Source: Thalassomonas sp. M1454 (GTDB taxonomy: Bacteria; Pseudomonadota; Gammaproteobacteria; Enterobacterales; Alteromonadaceae). From it: DNA of 64,000 bases. Made by a program: the position numbers and the translations under genes. Positions 1 through 8,859 of the stretch are shown here, piece after piece. The stretch covers positions 258,070 to 322,069 of the forward strand of contig NZ_VKDD01000006.1 of assembly GCF_007097525.1 (NCBI RefSeq), given 5' to 3'. The notes beneath the pieces are model-generated. The model was not told the origin of the DNA and did no database searches. It worked only from the letters and a program-made list of their open reading frames with translations. Numbering within the stretch: position 1 is the stretch's first letter; every line of letters starts with the position of its first letter.

Positions 1-104
1 AATGCTGACGGCATATCTTGTGGATTTAATGACAAACCTCGATATAACAACACACCCAATAATAAAAACAGGATCAGAGGGATTAATCGAATAATGACTT
101 TCAT
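1..104 (-). CDS. ccmG: CcmG/DsbE thiol:disulfide interchange protein, N-terminal part only
   Basis: Only about the first 34 codons lie in the window; the gene runs off its left edge. They read as a short basic start followed by one hydrophobic segment (MKVIIRLIPLILFLLLGVLL), the membrane anchor expected for the periplasmic thioredoxin-like protein CcmG, which reduces apocytochrome c cysteines before haem attachment. The ATG overlaps the ccmF stop codon as TAATG, indicating translational coupling. The identification rests on position directly after ccmF and on the anchor; the catalytic CxxC domain is outside the window. Confidence 0.75.
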   Translation of the reverse strand, partial: MKVIIRLIPLILFLLLGVLLYRGLSLNPQDMPSA

Positions 105-2098
105 TAGTTACTTCCTAACGCAGCGCTATCATCAAGGACTGCCTTTTCTTGTTTAACTGTTTTACGTCTACGGTAACGCTTATCTAACATGGCAAAGATA
201 CCACCCATGCCCATGAAAATGGCACCAAGCCAGATCCAACGAACAAATGGCTTATAGTGAACTCGTACTGCCCAACTACCATCGTCTAATGGGTCACCTA
301 AAGCAACATAGATATCTCTAAATAAACCAGGATCAATTGCCGCTTCGGTCATGCCCATTGTTTGCACGCGATAAGTACGACGTTCAGGCTTTAAATAAGC
401 AATAAGTTCGTTGTCGTTATAAACCTTTATTTGCCCTTGCTCGGCGCTGTAGTTTGGCCCTTCAACCATTTTCACGCCAAGAAATTCAACATCAAAATGT
501 TCAACTGTTACACGTGTGCCAACATCCATTTTAATGTTAGTTTCAGACTCATAAGTAGACACTAATGTAACGCCAACAATAGTAATAGCAATACCCGTAT
601 GCGCAACGGCCATACCTAAATGACTTAAACTAATTTTAGGTAGTTTGTTAAAGTTAAGCTTACCGTCTGTATCTTTAATTTGATTTTTAAGATCTTTAAG
701 TGCAACTAAAGCAACCCAACAAGCTAATGCCATACCAAAAGCGACCCAAGCATCAAAGCCATCTCCATAAAGGAATGGGAAAGCTAAACCAAAAATTACA
801 CTAAATATTGAGATAAGGTTAATTTGTTTGAACAACTCACCTTGCTTAGCTTTTTTCCAGCGAATAAGTGGACCTATGCCCATAAACACGAAGAGTACAC
901 TCATAATAGGAACAAACACGGCATTAAAGTATGGAGGGCCTACAGAAATTTTACCCATGCCCATGGCATCAATAATTAATGGGTACATGGTACCTAATAG
1001 CACGGTTACAGCAGCAACAACTAAAATGATATTACAAATAAGCAGTGCAACTTCACGCGATACTAAATTAAAGCGGCTAAAGCTACCAACGTTTGAACCA
1101 CGAACAGCATAAAGTAATAATGAGCCGCCAACAGCAATGGCAAGTAGCACTAAAATAAAGGCACCACGAGTAGGATCTGCGGCAAAAGAGTGTACAGACG
1201 TTAATACCCCTGAACGTACAATAAAAGTACCAAGTAAACTTAAACTAAAAGTAAAAATTGCCAGTAATACAGTCCAGTTTCTAAATGCGCCGCGTTTTTC
1301 GGTAACGGCTAATGAATGTATTAATGCAGTACCAACAAGCCAAGGCATAAATGAAGCATTTTCAACTGGATCCCAGAACCACCAACCGCCCCAACCAAGT
1401 TCATAGTATGCCCACCAACTACCTAGTGCGATACCAAGGGTTAAGAACATCCAAGCGCCTATAGTCCACGGGCGTGACCAACGAGCCCAAGCAGCATCCA
1501 TTTTGCCACACATTAAAGCAGCGATAGCAAAAGCAAATGCTACTGAAAATCCAACATAGCCCATATACAACATTGGCGGATGAATAATTAAGCCTACATC
1601 TTGTAATAAAGGGTTTAAATCTCGCCCTTCCATAGGAGGATTTGGCAATAATCTATCAAATGGGTTTGAGGTTAATAAAGTAAAAGCAATAAAGCCAACA
1701 GCTATCATGCCCATAATAGCTAAGACTCTTGAAACAAAGGCTTGGTCAACATGCTTACTAAATACAGCAACCGCCATAGTCCATGCGGTTAAACAAAATA
1801 CCCATAATAAAAGCGAGCCTTCATGACCACCCCACACTGCACTTATTTTAAAGTAATATGGTAAGTGTGAATTTGAGTGACTGGCAATGTAAGTTACCGA
1901 GAAGTCATCTACAACAAAGCTATAACCTAATAAAATAATACTTAACGAAGTAAAGGCAAACATACCTAATGTTAACGGCTTTGCTAAGGTAATTAATCGT
2001 TGGTTTTGCTTATAAACACCTACTAACGGCACAACTGACAAACATATAGCAAACGCCATAGCAATTATCAGGGCAAGGTGTCCTAATTCAGGGATCAT
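104..2098 (-). CDS. ccmF: Cytochrome c haem lyase subunit CcmF
   Basis: CcmF is the large inner-membrane subunit of the CcmFH haem lyase, which takes haem from holo-CcmE and attaches it to the CxxCH motif of apocytochromes c in the periplasm. The 664-residue product is close to the family length and is polytopic throughout. It carries the tryptophan-rich WWD signature at about 236-243 (WGGWWFWD), followed by PVENASFMPWL, and the conserved HPPMLYMGYVG segment at 173-183 with a candidate haem-ligand histidine. It is divergent from ccmABCDE across a 252-bp gap and overlaps ccmG downstream, so the ccm genes form two opposed units, as in other Alteromonadales. Confidence 0.97.
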   Translation of the reverse strand: MIPELGHLALIIAMAFAICLSVVPLVGVYKQNQRLITLAKPLTLGMFAFTSLSIILLGYSFVVDDFSVTYIASHSNSHLPYYFKISAVWGGHEGSLLLWVFCLTAWTMAVAVFSKHVDQAFVSRVLAIMGMIAVGFIAFTLLTSNPFDRLLPNPPMEGRDLNPLLQDVGLIIHPPMLYMGYVGFSVAFAFAIAALMCGKMDAAWARWSRPWTIGAWMFLTLGIALGSWWAYYELGWGGWWFWDPVENASFMPWLVGTALIHSLAVTEKRGAFRNWTVLLAIFTFSLSLLGTFIVRSGVLTSVHSFAADPTRGAFILVLLAIAVGGSLLLYAVRGSNVGSFSRFNLVSREVALLICNIILVVAAVTVLLGTMYPLIIDAMGMGKISVGPPYFNAVFVPIMSVLFVFMGIGPLIRWKKAKQGELFKQINLISIFSVIFGLAFPFLYGDGFDAWVAFGMALACWVALVALKDLKNQIKDTDGKLNFNKLPKISLSHLGMAVAHTGIAITIVGVTLVSTYESETNIKMDVGTRVTVEHFDVEFLGVKMVEGPNYSAEQGQIKVYNDNELIAYLKPERRTYRVQTMGMTEAAIDPGLFRDIYVALGDPLDDGSWAVRVHYKPFVRWIWLGAIFMGMGGIFAMLDKRYRRRKTVKQEKAVLDDSAALGSN

Positions 2099-2350
2099 TA
2101 AATACTCCGCTTGGATCGATTATCAAGAAAGTTAATACTCTGACTTTAACAGAAAGTATTACACTAAAAATTTGCGTTATTATACCCAGTATTGATTAAA
2201 AATAGCTAATTACCTTTAAGCTAAGTTTATTGATTAAATTGCTACAAAATATTTCAATTTGGCAAAAAATCACATTTCCATCTTCTTATTAGTAAAACAA
2301 ACAAGTAGAATCTATAAAAATACTTTTATGCAGTCCAACTAGGCAACACT

Positions 2351-2992
2351 TTGACCACCACAAACCCAATTTTACTTAGTGCAGATAAACTCACTTGTAT
2401 TCGTGAAGACAGATTACTGTTTGATGAATTAAGTTTTAATGTGCACGCTGGTGATATTATTCAGGTTGAAGGTGCTAATGGTACTGGTAAAACTAGCTTG
2501 CTTCGCATTTTAGCTGGTTTGTCACAGCCCTATAGTGGCCAAGTTTTATATAAAGACCAAGCCATTAACCAGTGTGATGATGAATACAAAGCGGATTTGT
2601 TATTTATTGGTCATTTAGCAGGCATTAAAGGTGAAATGAGTAGTGAGGAAAACTTAGCTTTTTATCTTACTATGCATGGTTTAGATGCAACCAAAGCTGA
2701 AGCCACGTTAGATGAAGTTAACTTATTTGGTTTTGAAGATGCTATGGCATCAAACCTAAGTGCAGGCCAACATAGACGCATAGCTTTAGCGCGTTTATGG
2801 CAAAGCCAAAGCAAAATTTGGATTTTGGACGAGCCTTTTACCGCAATTGATAAAGCTGGTGTGAAAAAGCTTGAGCAGTTAATGCTAAAGCATACACAAA
2901 ATGGTGGCGCAGTGTTACTTACTACTCACCAAGATTTATCTATTAATAGTAATGATTATTCAAAAATCATTCTAGAACATCAGTTTTTTTAG
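2351..2992 (+). CDS. ccmA: Haem exporter ATP-binding protein CcmA
   Basis: ATPase subunit of the CcmABCD complex, which releases holo-CcmE from CcmC for delivery of haem. The 213 residues contain a Walker A motif at 41-49 (GANGTGKTS), the ABC signature LSAGQ at 136-140 and a Walker B motif ILDEP at about 158-162. The start is a TTG codon: no in-frame ATG precedes the conserved N-terminus, and only a weak AGG lies upstream, so initiation may be inefficient. ccmB follows after 2 bp, so the two are surely co-transcribed. Confidence 0.95.
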   Translation: MTTTNPILLSADKLTCIREDRLLFDELSFNVHAGDIIQVEGANGTGKTSLLRILAGLSQPYSGQVLYKDQAINQCDDEYKADLLFIGHLAGIKGEMSSEENLAFYLTMHGLDATKAEATLDEVNLFGFEDAMASNLSAGQHRRIALARLWQSQSKIWILDEPFTAIDKAGVKKLEQLMLKHTQNGGAVLLTTHQDLSINSNDYSKIILEHQFF

Positions 2993-2994
2993 GT

Positions 2995-3681
2995 ATGACT
3001 ATGCAACTTTCTTACCGTCGTGCCTTTAGCACCATATTAAAACGTGATTTAGTTATCGCCTTTAGACACCGTGATGATATTTTAAATCCAATCCTGTTTT
3101 TCATCATTGTGGTATCTTTATTCCCTTTAGGTGTTGGACCTGCTGCTAATACCTTAATGAAAATAGCACCTGGAGTAATATGGGTTGCCGCCTTACTATC
3201 AACCTTATTATCACTTGAACGTTTATTTAAACATGACTATAACGACGGTTCATTAGAGCAGTTATTATTGATGCCGTGTCCAACCTTTGTATTAGTGCTA
3301 GCTAAAATCACGGCCCATTGGTTGATTACGGGTTTGCCATTAATTATTATTGCGCCATTTTTAGGCGTATTACTTAACCTAAATCAAGATAGCTATGTTG
3401 CTCTGATGTTAAGTTTATTACTCGGCACACCAGTACTCAGTTTATTGGGCGCAATAGGTGTGGCACTAACGGTAGGATTAAAAAAAGGTGGCGTGCTATT
3501 AAGCTTACTAGTATTGCCTCTATATATTCCTGTTTTAATATTTGCCACTGGCGCAATTGACGCGGCAAGTATGAATTTACCTTATAACGGACACCTTGCT
3601 ATAATAGCTGCGTTATTTTTTGGGTCATTAACTTTGGCCCCTTTTGCTGTAGGCTCAGCCTTAAAAGTGAGTACCAATTAG
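2995..3681 (+). CDS. ccmB: Haem exporter permease CcmB
   Basis: Inner-membrane permease-like subunit that pairs with CcmA. The 228 residues (usual about 220) hold roughly six hydrophobic segments, and the N-terminal block FSTILKRDLVIAFRHRDDIL, followed by NPILFFIIVVSLFPLGVGP, is typical of CcmB. The family was once taken for a haem exporter; current models treat CcmAB as an ATP-driven release device for holo-CcmE. It starts 2 bp after ccmA and ends 1 bp before ccmC. Confidence 0.95.
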   Translation: MTMQLSYRRAFSTILKRDLVIAFRHRDDILNPILFFIIVVSLFPLGVGPAANTLMKIAPGVIWVAALLSTLLSLERLFKHDYNDGSLEQLLLMPCPTFVLVLAKITAHWLITGLPLIIIAPFLGVLLNLNQDSYVALMLSLLLGTPVLSLLGAIGVALTVGLKKGGVLLSLLVLPLYIPVLIFATGAIDAASMNLPYNGHLAIIAALFFGSLTLAPFAVGSALKVSTN

Positions 3682-3682
3682 T

Positions 3683-4423
3683 ATGTGGAAATGGTTACAC
3701 CCTTACGCAAACCCAGAAGTTTCTTATCATTTTACTGGTAAGTTAATTCCTTGGTTTGCTGTTATTAGTGCAATTTTATTAACCGTAGGTTTAGGCATGG
3801 GCTTGTTATTTTCTCCAGCCGATTATCAACAAGGTGAAAGTGTACGTTTATTTTACCTACACGTGCCAGCTGCCATGTTATCTATGGGCCTGTATTTAGG
3901 AATGGCCATTGCTGGCTTAACAGCATTAGTTTGGCAAATGAAACTTGCCGAATCATCAATCGCGGCTTTAGCTCCCGTTGGTGCAACCTTTACCGCAATT
4001 GCATTATTAACCGGCGCTGCTTGGGGCAAACCTATGTGGGGTGCTTGGTGGGTTTGGGATGCAAGGCTTACTTCAGAGCTGATCCTATTATTTTTATACT
4101 TTGGCGTAATGGCTCTGCAAAATGCTTTTGAAGACAAAGCGCTTGCAGGTAAAGCAGCAAGCATTCTGGCCTTAGTAGGCGTAATTAATTTACCAATTAT
4201 CCACTACAGTGTTGAATGGTGGAATACCCTTCATCAAGGGGCAACCGTGTCTAAATTTGAAAAACCATCTATGTCAATTGATATGCTGAGACCTTTTCTG
4301 ATCAGCTTATTCGGTTTTGCATTCTTAGCAGGCACTTTAGTCTGTATGCGTTTTCGCGCAGACATTATCGAACGCAATTCTATGCGTCCATGGGTAAAAG
4401 CATTAGCTAAGGAGCACAACTAA
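3683..4423 (+). CDS. ccmC: Haem-handling membrane protein CcmC
   Basis: CcmC binds haem at the periplasmic face and transfers it to CcmE. The 246-residue, six-helix protein has the WWD motif at 119-126 (WGAWWVWD) and both axial-ligand histidines known from the E. coli protein, here at H60 (YLHVPAA) and H184 (NTLHQG). The stop codon overlaps the ATG of ccmD by one base (TAATG), which argues for translational coupling and stoichiometric production. Confidence 0.97.
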   Translation: MWKWLHPYANPEVSYHFTGKLIPWFAVISAILLTVGLGMGLLFSPADYQQGESVRLFYLHVPAAMLSMGLYLGMAIAGLTALVWQMKLAESSIAALAPVGATFTAIALLTGAAWGKPMWGAWWVWDARLTSELILLFLYFGVMALQNAFEDKALAGKAASILALVGVINLPIIHYSVEWWNTLHQGATVSKFEKPSMSIDMLRPFLISLFGFAFLAGTLVCMRFRADIIERNSMRPWVKALAKEHN

Positions 4424-4635
4424 TGGCTTTCGACTCGTTCAGTGAATTTTTAAATATGGGTGGCTACGGTTTTTACGTGTGGTTATCTTATGGCTTTACC
4501 GCTTTGTTATTAGTGTTGCTTACCCTTAATAGTAAAGGTAAAGATAAACGCATTTTTAAACAAATTAATAAACGCTTAAAGCGAGAAGAAAAGCTTAAGC
4601 AGGTTGCAAAGCGCAACGCTAAACAAGATACGTAA
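4423..4635 (+). CDS. ccmD: Haem exporter small subunit CcmD
   Basis: A 70-residue protein with one membrane segment (about 14-35) and a very basic cytoplasmic tail rich in Lys and Arg. This is the layout of CcmD, which stabilises the CcmABC-CcmE release complex. The N-terminal stretch FLNMGGYGFYVWLSYG is family-typical. Position between ccmC and ccmE, with a one-base overlap to ccmC, makes the call secure despite low sequence conservation in this family. Confidence 0.93.
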   Translation: MAFDSFSEFLNMGGYGFYVWLSYGFTALLLVLLTLNSKGKDKRIFKQINKRLKREEKLKQVAKRNAKQDT

Positions 4636-4657
4636 TTAGATTAAAAGGTAGTAATGT

Positions 4658-5119
4658 ATGAACCCCCGTCGTAAAAAAAGACTCGCTATTGTTTCATCAA
4701 TATTGATTGGTGTAGCAGCTGTTGCCGGCTTGTCTTTATATGCATTAAATGAAAACTTCGATTTATTCTTTACCCCAACTGAAGTTATTAATGGTAAAGA
4801 AGAAAGTGGCATTATGCCTGTTGTAGGTCAACGTATTCGTGTTGGTGGCATGGTAGTCGTTGGTAGTGTCAAAAGGGATTCTGAAAGTTTAAAAGTTGCC
4901 TTTAAATTAAAAGACAGTGGCACTGAAACTATTACCATTAAGTACGATAAAATTTTGCCTGATTTATTCCGTGAAGGACAAGGTATTGTTGCACAAGGTA
5001 TCTTAATCGATAAAAATACATTAGAAGCAAGTGAAGTACTCGCTAAGCATGATGAAGAATACATGCCAAAAGAAGTTGCAGAAGCTATGGGTAAAGAACA
5101 TAACAAGCCAACTTATTAA
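4658..5119 (+). CDS. ccmE: Periplasmic haem chaperone CcmE
   Basis: CcmE binds haem covalently in the periplasm and carries it to the CcmFH lyase. The 153 residues have a basic N-terminus, one membrane anchor (about 9-29), an OB-fold domain and a flexible C-terminal tail. The haem-attaching histidine is H131 in the LAKHDEEY motif, with the conserved tyrosine at Y135, matching H130 and Y134 of E. coli. It is the last gene of ccmABCDE and is followed 32 bp later by a very strong terminator. Confidence 0.97.
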   Translation: MNPRRKKRLAIVSSILIGVAAVAGLSLYALNENFDLFFTPTEVINGKEESGIMPVVGQRIRVGGMVVVGSVKRDSESLKVAFKLKDSGTETITIKYDKILPDLFREGQGIVAQGILIDKNTLEASEVLAKHDEEYMPKEVAEAMGKEHNKPTY

Positions 5120-5151
5120 TGCTGTTCTAAATATTTTATATCATTGCACTT

Positions 5152-5190
5152 AAAAACCAGTGACTAACTTGAGTTAGTCACTGGTTTTTT
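5152..5190 (+). terminator. Rho-independent terminator of ccmABCDE
   Basis: Perfect inverted repeat with 18-bp arms (5152-5169 and 5172-5189), beginning AAAAACCAGTGAC, a 2-base centre and a run of T at the end of the right arm. It lies just after ccmE and can end the ccm transcript; the A-rich left arm means it could also work in reverse. Confidence 0.9.
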
Positions 5191-5273
5191 GTTTATGCGT
5201 CAATAATTTTTACACCTCTGACATTCAAACCAAGTAACTATTTAAAAATCAAACACTTAAAGATTGGCTTGAA

Positions 5274-5298
5274 ATATGCTATTCCAGGAATAGCATAT
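5274..5298 (+). promoter_or_regulatory. Perfect inverted repeat spanning a ribosome binding site and start codon
   Basis: Two 12-base arms, ATATGCTATTCC (5274-5285) and GGAATAGCATAT (5287-5298), flank one A. The right arm contains the Shine-Dalgarno-like AGGA (5286-5289) and the first two bases of the ATG at 5297. In RNA, a 10-bp stem with a 5-nt loop would bury the initiation site; in DNA, the same symmetry could be a repressor operator. Which of these applies, if either, cannot be decided from sequence. Confidence 0.6.
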
Positions 5299-5596
5299 GA
5301 AAATATACTTAAAGCTTTTCTTCACAATATTCACTCTAAGCACCTACTGTTTCAGTAGTTATGCTCTAGCGCAAAGTAAGTTAACATCTGCAGCGCCCCC
5401 TTTAGAGATAGATACATCGTTCACTGACAATTACTTCGAAATGAACGCTCCTAAGCTGCACTCAACCAATCAAAATTTACTTCTAACTCGGTTATATATG
5501 TTATCGCCTACCTATACCAACAAAGCACTTTGGCGCTTGCCTATGCAAGCTCGCCCTATAAAATCCCGTAAAAAGGCCGCTAAAGTTAGGATTTAA
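5297..5596 (+). CDS. Small exported protein of unknown function
   Basis: A 99-residue product I do not recognise. It starts with a clear Sec signal peptide (residues 1 to about 25, basic start, hydrophobic core, cleavage plausible after ALA in SSYALAQ), leaving roughly 74 residues that end in a strongly basic tail (RPIKSRKKAAKVRI). No cysteine remains in the mature part and no known motif is visible. The start is supported by AGGAA seven bases upstream. It stands alone between the ccm terminator and the TonB-dependent receptor, and its initiation site lies inside a perfect inverted repeat. Confidence 0.6.
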   Translation: MKIYLKLFFTIFTLSTYCFSSYALAQSKLTSAAPPLEIDTSFTDNYFEMNAPKLHSTNQNLLLTRLYMLSPTYTNKALWRLPMQARPIKSRKKAAKVRI

Positions 5597-6031
5597 CATC
5601 GCCGACAGAGCCTAATAAATAGGAAATTAACAACAAACCTATCGATTTGTTTCTTTTCAACCAATCTAAGTGTTGCAACTTTGCAACACGAAAACATTTC
5701 GGATACACATTGATATAGCTATCTACAAACACCCTGCAAACAACTTAACCCAATGATTTAAATAAAATTATATAAAAACATTTAAAATTAAAGTCCATTT
5801 TATTAAATATCTCTTTTTTTGTATATATTCTCTACCTCAACTTCAAAAAATAAAACACGACACAAAAACACCTTAAAAAACAACTAGCTACACCAGGCGT
5901 TAACAATGCATTTACAGTGATTGCGTAACTGTTACACCCTATTCTCCTAGTAACAGTTTACCCATAAGATGTATCCAAGTCGTAACGAGCAGTAAAAAAG
6001 AATAGCTCACAAACTTTACCGGGAATTAATT
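5597..6031. other. 435-bp non-coding gap upstream of the TonB-dependent receptor
   Basis: Strongly A+T-rich and without a convincing reading frame. It contains the 20-bp dyad at 5670-5689 and presumably the receptor promoter, though I cannot fix a -35/-10 pair with confidence. A long 5' untranslated leader is likely if the promoter lies near the dyad. The receptor start is preceded by the weak purine run GGGAATT. Confidence 0.5.
5670..5689. promoter_or_regulatory. 20-bp palindrome, candidate operator upstream of the receptor gene
   Basis: The sequence GTGTTGCAACTTTGCAACAC has 9-bp arms around a central CT. Dyads of this size are typical binding sites for dimeric repressors or activators. It lies 343 bp before the receptor ATG, far for a repressor unless the transcript start is distal. 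No regulator gene adjoins it. Confidence 0.45.
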
Positions 6032-8530
6032 ATGTTTAAGAAGAATTCAATAGCAAAAGCAATGATGCTAAGCGCAACCGCTGCTGCATCATTTGTATCA
6101 GTTAATGTTAATGCTGAAGAAGCAGAAGTAACTGAAGTAGAGCGCATCGAAGTAACTGGCTCTCGTATTAACCGTACCGATATGGAAACTGCATCTCCAG
6201 TAACTGTAATCTCTGCAGACGTTATCGCTAAAAGCGGTTACACATCGGTTCAAGAAATTTTAGCAGTACAACCAACAGCGGCAGGTATGAGCCTTGGTGC
6301 TTCATCAAACAACGGTTCTGGTGGTTCTGCAACAGTTAACTTACGTGGTATGGGTGTTCAAAGAACATTAGTACTTTTAAATGGTCGTCGTATGGTAGCT
6401 TCAGGTACTGGTGCTGACTCTTCAGTGGATTTAAACACTATCCCTGTAGCAATGATCAAATCAATTGAAATCTTAAAAGACGGCGCATCAGCTGTATATG
6501 GTTCTGACGCTATCGCTGGTGTTGTAAACATCATCACTAAGAAAGATTACGAAGGTACTGAAATTAACGCCGAATTAAGCTCTACCGATAAAGGTGATGG
6601 CGAGTCAGGTGGTTTCAGCATTTTACACGGTCGTGAAGTAGCTGGCGGTAACTTAGTTGTTGGTGTTCAATACTCTGAGCGTGGCGAAGTAATTCAATCT
6701 GACCGTGATTTCGTACCACCAGGACAATCATCTTTTGTTCCTGAAGGCTCTTTAGGTGGATTAGTACCAAAAGATGGCGGTGGTTTTGAACCTCGCACTT
6801 ATGGTTACGATTACACAACGTCAAGTTATGCACAAACACCAAACGAATTATTCAGCCTATTCTCAAGCTACAACAAAGAAGTAGCAGAAGAAGTAGAGTT
6901 AAGCGTTGAAGGTATGTACACACGTCGTGATTCGAACCAACAAATGGCGCCACAACCAGCAAACATTGATTTAGAAACAGCACAACTTGATCAAAAACAC
7001 ATTGATAATGTACAAAGCGTATATGACCAATTCAATGCTGAAATTTCAGACCCAGCAGATCACTACATGGTAGGTGATGAGTTAAACTACCGTCGTCGTA
7101 TGGTTGATGCAGGTCCTCGTATTTACGGCCAAGAGACAGATACTTACCGCTTATCAGTAGCACTAGACGGTTACTTAGAAAATGGCGATTCTTGGAATGT
7201 TTCAGCAACTTACGGTCGTAACGACTCTAAGGATGAAGTAGAAAATTCAATCCACGCCGGCAATATGGAACAAAGCATTTATGCACATCAAGATGCTTGG
7301 TTCTCTGGCAACCCAATGGATAGAGATTTCTTAGTAAATGAAGGTATTGTTTACACTGAAAATAACGAAGGTGGTAACGAGCAACTTACATTAGCAGCTG
7401 GCTACTCGGGTATGACGGATAACGACATCGGTTACGCTTTTGGTGTTGAACACCGTAAAGAAGAAGGTCACTACACTCCTGATGAAGTAACTCAAGCTGG
7501 TGAAAGTACAGCAGCTCAACAAGATCCTACTAAGGGTGATTACACTGTAAACTCTGCTTATGTTGAAGTTTCAGTACCAGTAACTGAAAAGTTAGCGGTA
7601 GAAAGTGCGGTACGTTACGATGATTACGACACATTTGGTGGCGCAACAACATGGAAATTAGGTGCTACTTATAGCTTCACTGATACATTCATGATCCGCT
7701 CTGTAGCTGCAACTGGTTTCCGTGCACCAAGCGTAAGTGAATTATACGCTGGTAACTCTGGTTCATTTGATTACTTATCTGACCCGTGGGGCAACGCACC
7801 AGATGCACAAATTTTAGTTAACTACACTGGTGATGAAAACCTACAACCAGAAGAAAGTGAATCATTTACTTTTGGTGCAGTTTGGGAAATCACAGACGGT
7901 TTATCAACGACAGTAGATTACTGGCAGTTTGAAATCACAGATGCAATCAGCCGTGTAGATGTACAAGCTAAAATGAACGAATGTTACGCTGGTACTCAAG
8001 CATCTTGTGATGCAATCAACATCACAGCAGATGGTGATTTATCAAACATGACTTCTGCGTTAACAAACATTGGTGAGCAAAACACTTCAGGTATCGACTG
8101 GAACATCAGCTACAGCTTCGACATCTTTAAAGTAATGTTAGATACAACTTACCTTTTAGATTTCGAACAAGATGGTATTGACTACACAGGTCGTATCGAT
8201 GGTAACAACGGTGCTTACTCTGAGTTAAAATCGTCACTAACAGTTGGTGCTGATATTACTGAAGACTTAAGCGTGCAATACACTGCACAATTCATCCAAG
8301 GTATGGATGGTGAGTACTACGGTGAGAAATTCTCTACCGATGATGTTGTTTACCACAACGTTTCAAGTTCTTACTACTTAAACGACAACTGGTCTGTAAA
8401 TGGTGGTGTTAAAAACTTACTAGATACTGAACCAGAAGAAGTACCAGGTGGTAACGACATGGGTACAGTACCAGGTACATATGATGTTGTTGGTCGCACA
8501 TTCTTCTTAAGTACTTCTTACAAGTTCTAG
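6032..8530 (+). CDS. TonB-dependent outer-membrane receptor, substrate unknown
   Basis: The 832-residue protein has a signal peptide (1 to about 28, cleaved near VNVNA-EE), a TonB-box-like VERIEVTGSRI at about 36-46, a plug domain with the family blocks VLLNGRRM, DGASAVYGSDAIAGVVNIIT, and a C-terminal 22-strand-type barrel ending in the aromatic F of SYKF. It would import a substrate too large for porins, using energy from TonB-ExbBD. Many Alteromonadales carry dozens of such receptors for oligosaccharides or peptides, and the sequence does not reveal the ligand. Codon use is uniform and regular, suggesting high expression. It is monocistronic, with a terminator after the stop. Confidence 0.93.
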   Translation: MFKKNSIAKAMMLSATAAASFVSVNVNAEEAEVTEVERIEVTGSRINRTDMETASPVTVISADVIAKSGYTSVQEILAVQPTAAGMSLGASSNNGSGGSATVNLRGMGVQRTLVLLNGRRMVASGTGADSSVDLNTIPVAMIKSIEILKDGASAVYGSDAIAGVVNIITKKDYEGTEINAELSSTDKGDGESGGFSILHGREVAGGNLVVGVQYSERGEVIQSDRDFVPPGQSSFVPEGSLGGLVPKDGGGFEPRTYGYDYTTSSYAQTPNELFSLFSSYNKEVAEEVELSVEGMYTRRDSNQQMAPQPANIDLETAQLDQKHIDNVQSVYDQFNAEISDPADHYMVGDELNYRRRMVDAGPRIYGQETDTYRLSVALDGYLENGDSWNVSATYGRNDSKDEVENSIHAGNMEQSIYAHQDAWFSGNPMDRDFLVNEGIVYTENNEGGNEQLTLAAGYSGMTDNDIGYAFGVEHRKEEGHYTPDEVTQAGESTAAQQDPTKGDYTVNSAYVEVSVPVTEKLAVESAVRYDDYDTFGGATTWKLGATYSFTDTFMIRSVAATGFRAPSVSELYAGNSGSFDYLSDPWGNAPDAQILVNYTGDENLQPEESESFTFGAVWEITDGLSTTVDYWQFEITDAISRVDVQAKMNECYAGTQASCDAINITADGDLSNMTSALTNIGEQNTSGIDWNISYSFDIFKVMLDTTYLLDFEQDGIDYTGRIDGNNGAYSELKSSLTVGADITEDLSVQYTAQFIQGMDGEYYGEKFSTDDVVYHNVSSSYYLNDNWSVNGGVKNLLDTEPEEVPGGNDMGTVPGTYDVVGRTFFLSTSYKF

Positions 8531-8563
8531 TACTTAACTGAATAGTCAGTAATTAACAGAAAT

Positions 8564-8596
8564 AAAAAGCGATGGCATAAGCCATCGCTTCTTTTT
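8564..8596 (+). terminator. Terminator of the TonB-dependent receptor gene
   Basis: Ten-bp stem AAGCGATGGC / GCCATCGCTT with an ATAA loop (8567-8590), followed by CTTTTT. It ends 17 bases before the next ATG, so the next gene either uses read-through or a promoter embedded in this region. Confidence 0.88.
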
Positions 8597-8612
8597 AAAG
8601 GAGGTAGTATAA

Positions 8613-8855
8613 ATGTTAACTAAATTAAGACAAGAAGAAAGTTCGCGCTTTAATAATTCACCGTATATTTACGCTATTTCTCTGTTTTTAATGATCTTCG
8701 GTTTAATAATCTGCGCTTGGAATATCATCGACTTGTTGTTTATTCCAACAATCAATATTAGCTATTCTATCGCAACCATAGTTTCTTTATTAACAACAAT
8801 AGTGCTGCTGTTGTTTTTAGATTTAGAATTTAATAAAACTGCATCTAAACAATAG
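8613..8855 (+). CDS. Small two-helix membrane protein of unknown function
   Basis: An 80-residue product not recognised. It shows two hydrophobic segments (about 19-42 and 50-72) with a polar N-terminus and a short tail rich in polar residues (NKTASKQ). The start is well supported by AAGGAGG, a near-perfect ribosome binding site six bases upstream. The gene sits immediately after the receptor terminator and converges on the response regulator gene 4 bp further on. It may depend on partial read-through from the receptor; no partner is evident. Confidence 0.6.
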   Translation: MLTKLRQEESSRFNNSPYIYAISLFLMIFGLIICAWNIIDLLFIPTINISYSIATIVSLLTTIVLLLFLDLEFNKTASKQ

Positions 8856-8859
8856 TAAA

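Noticed and set aside
2099..2350. FNR-type site (TTGAT-N4-ATCAA) in the ccm divergent region
   Set aside because: Only partial half-sites with wrong spacing are present, so anaerobic control of ccm cannot be claimed.
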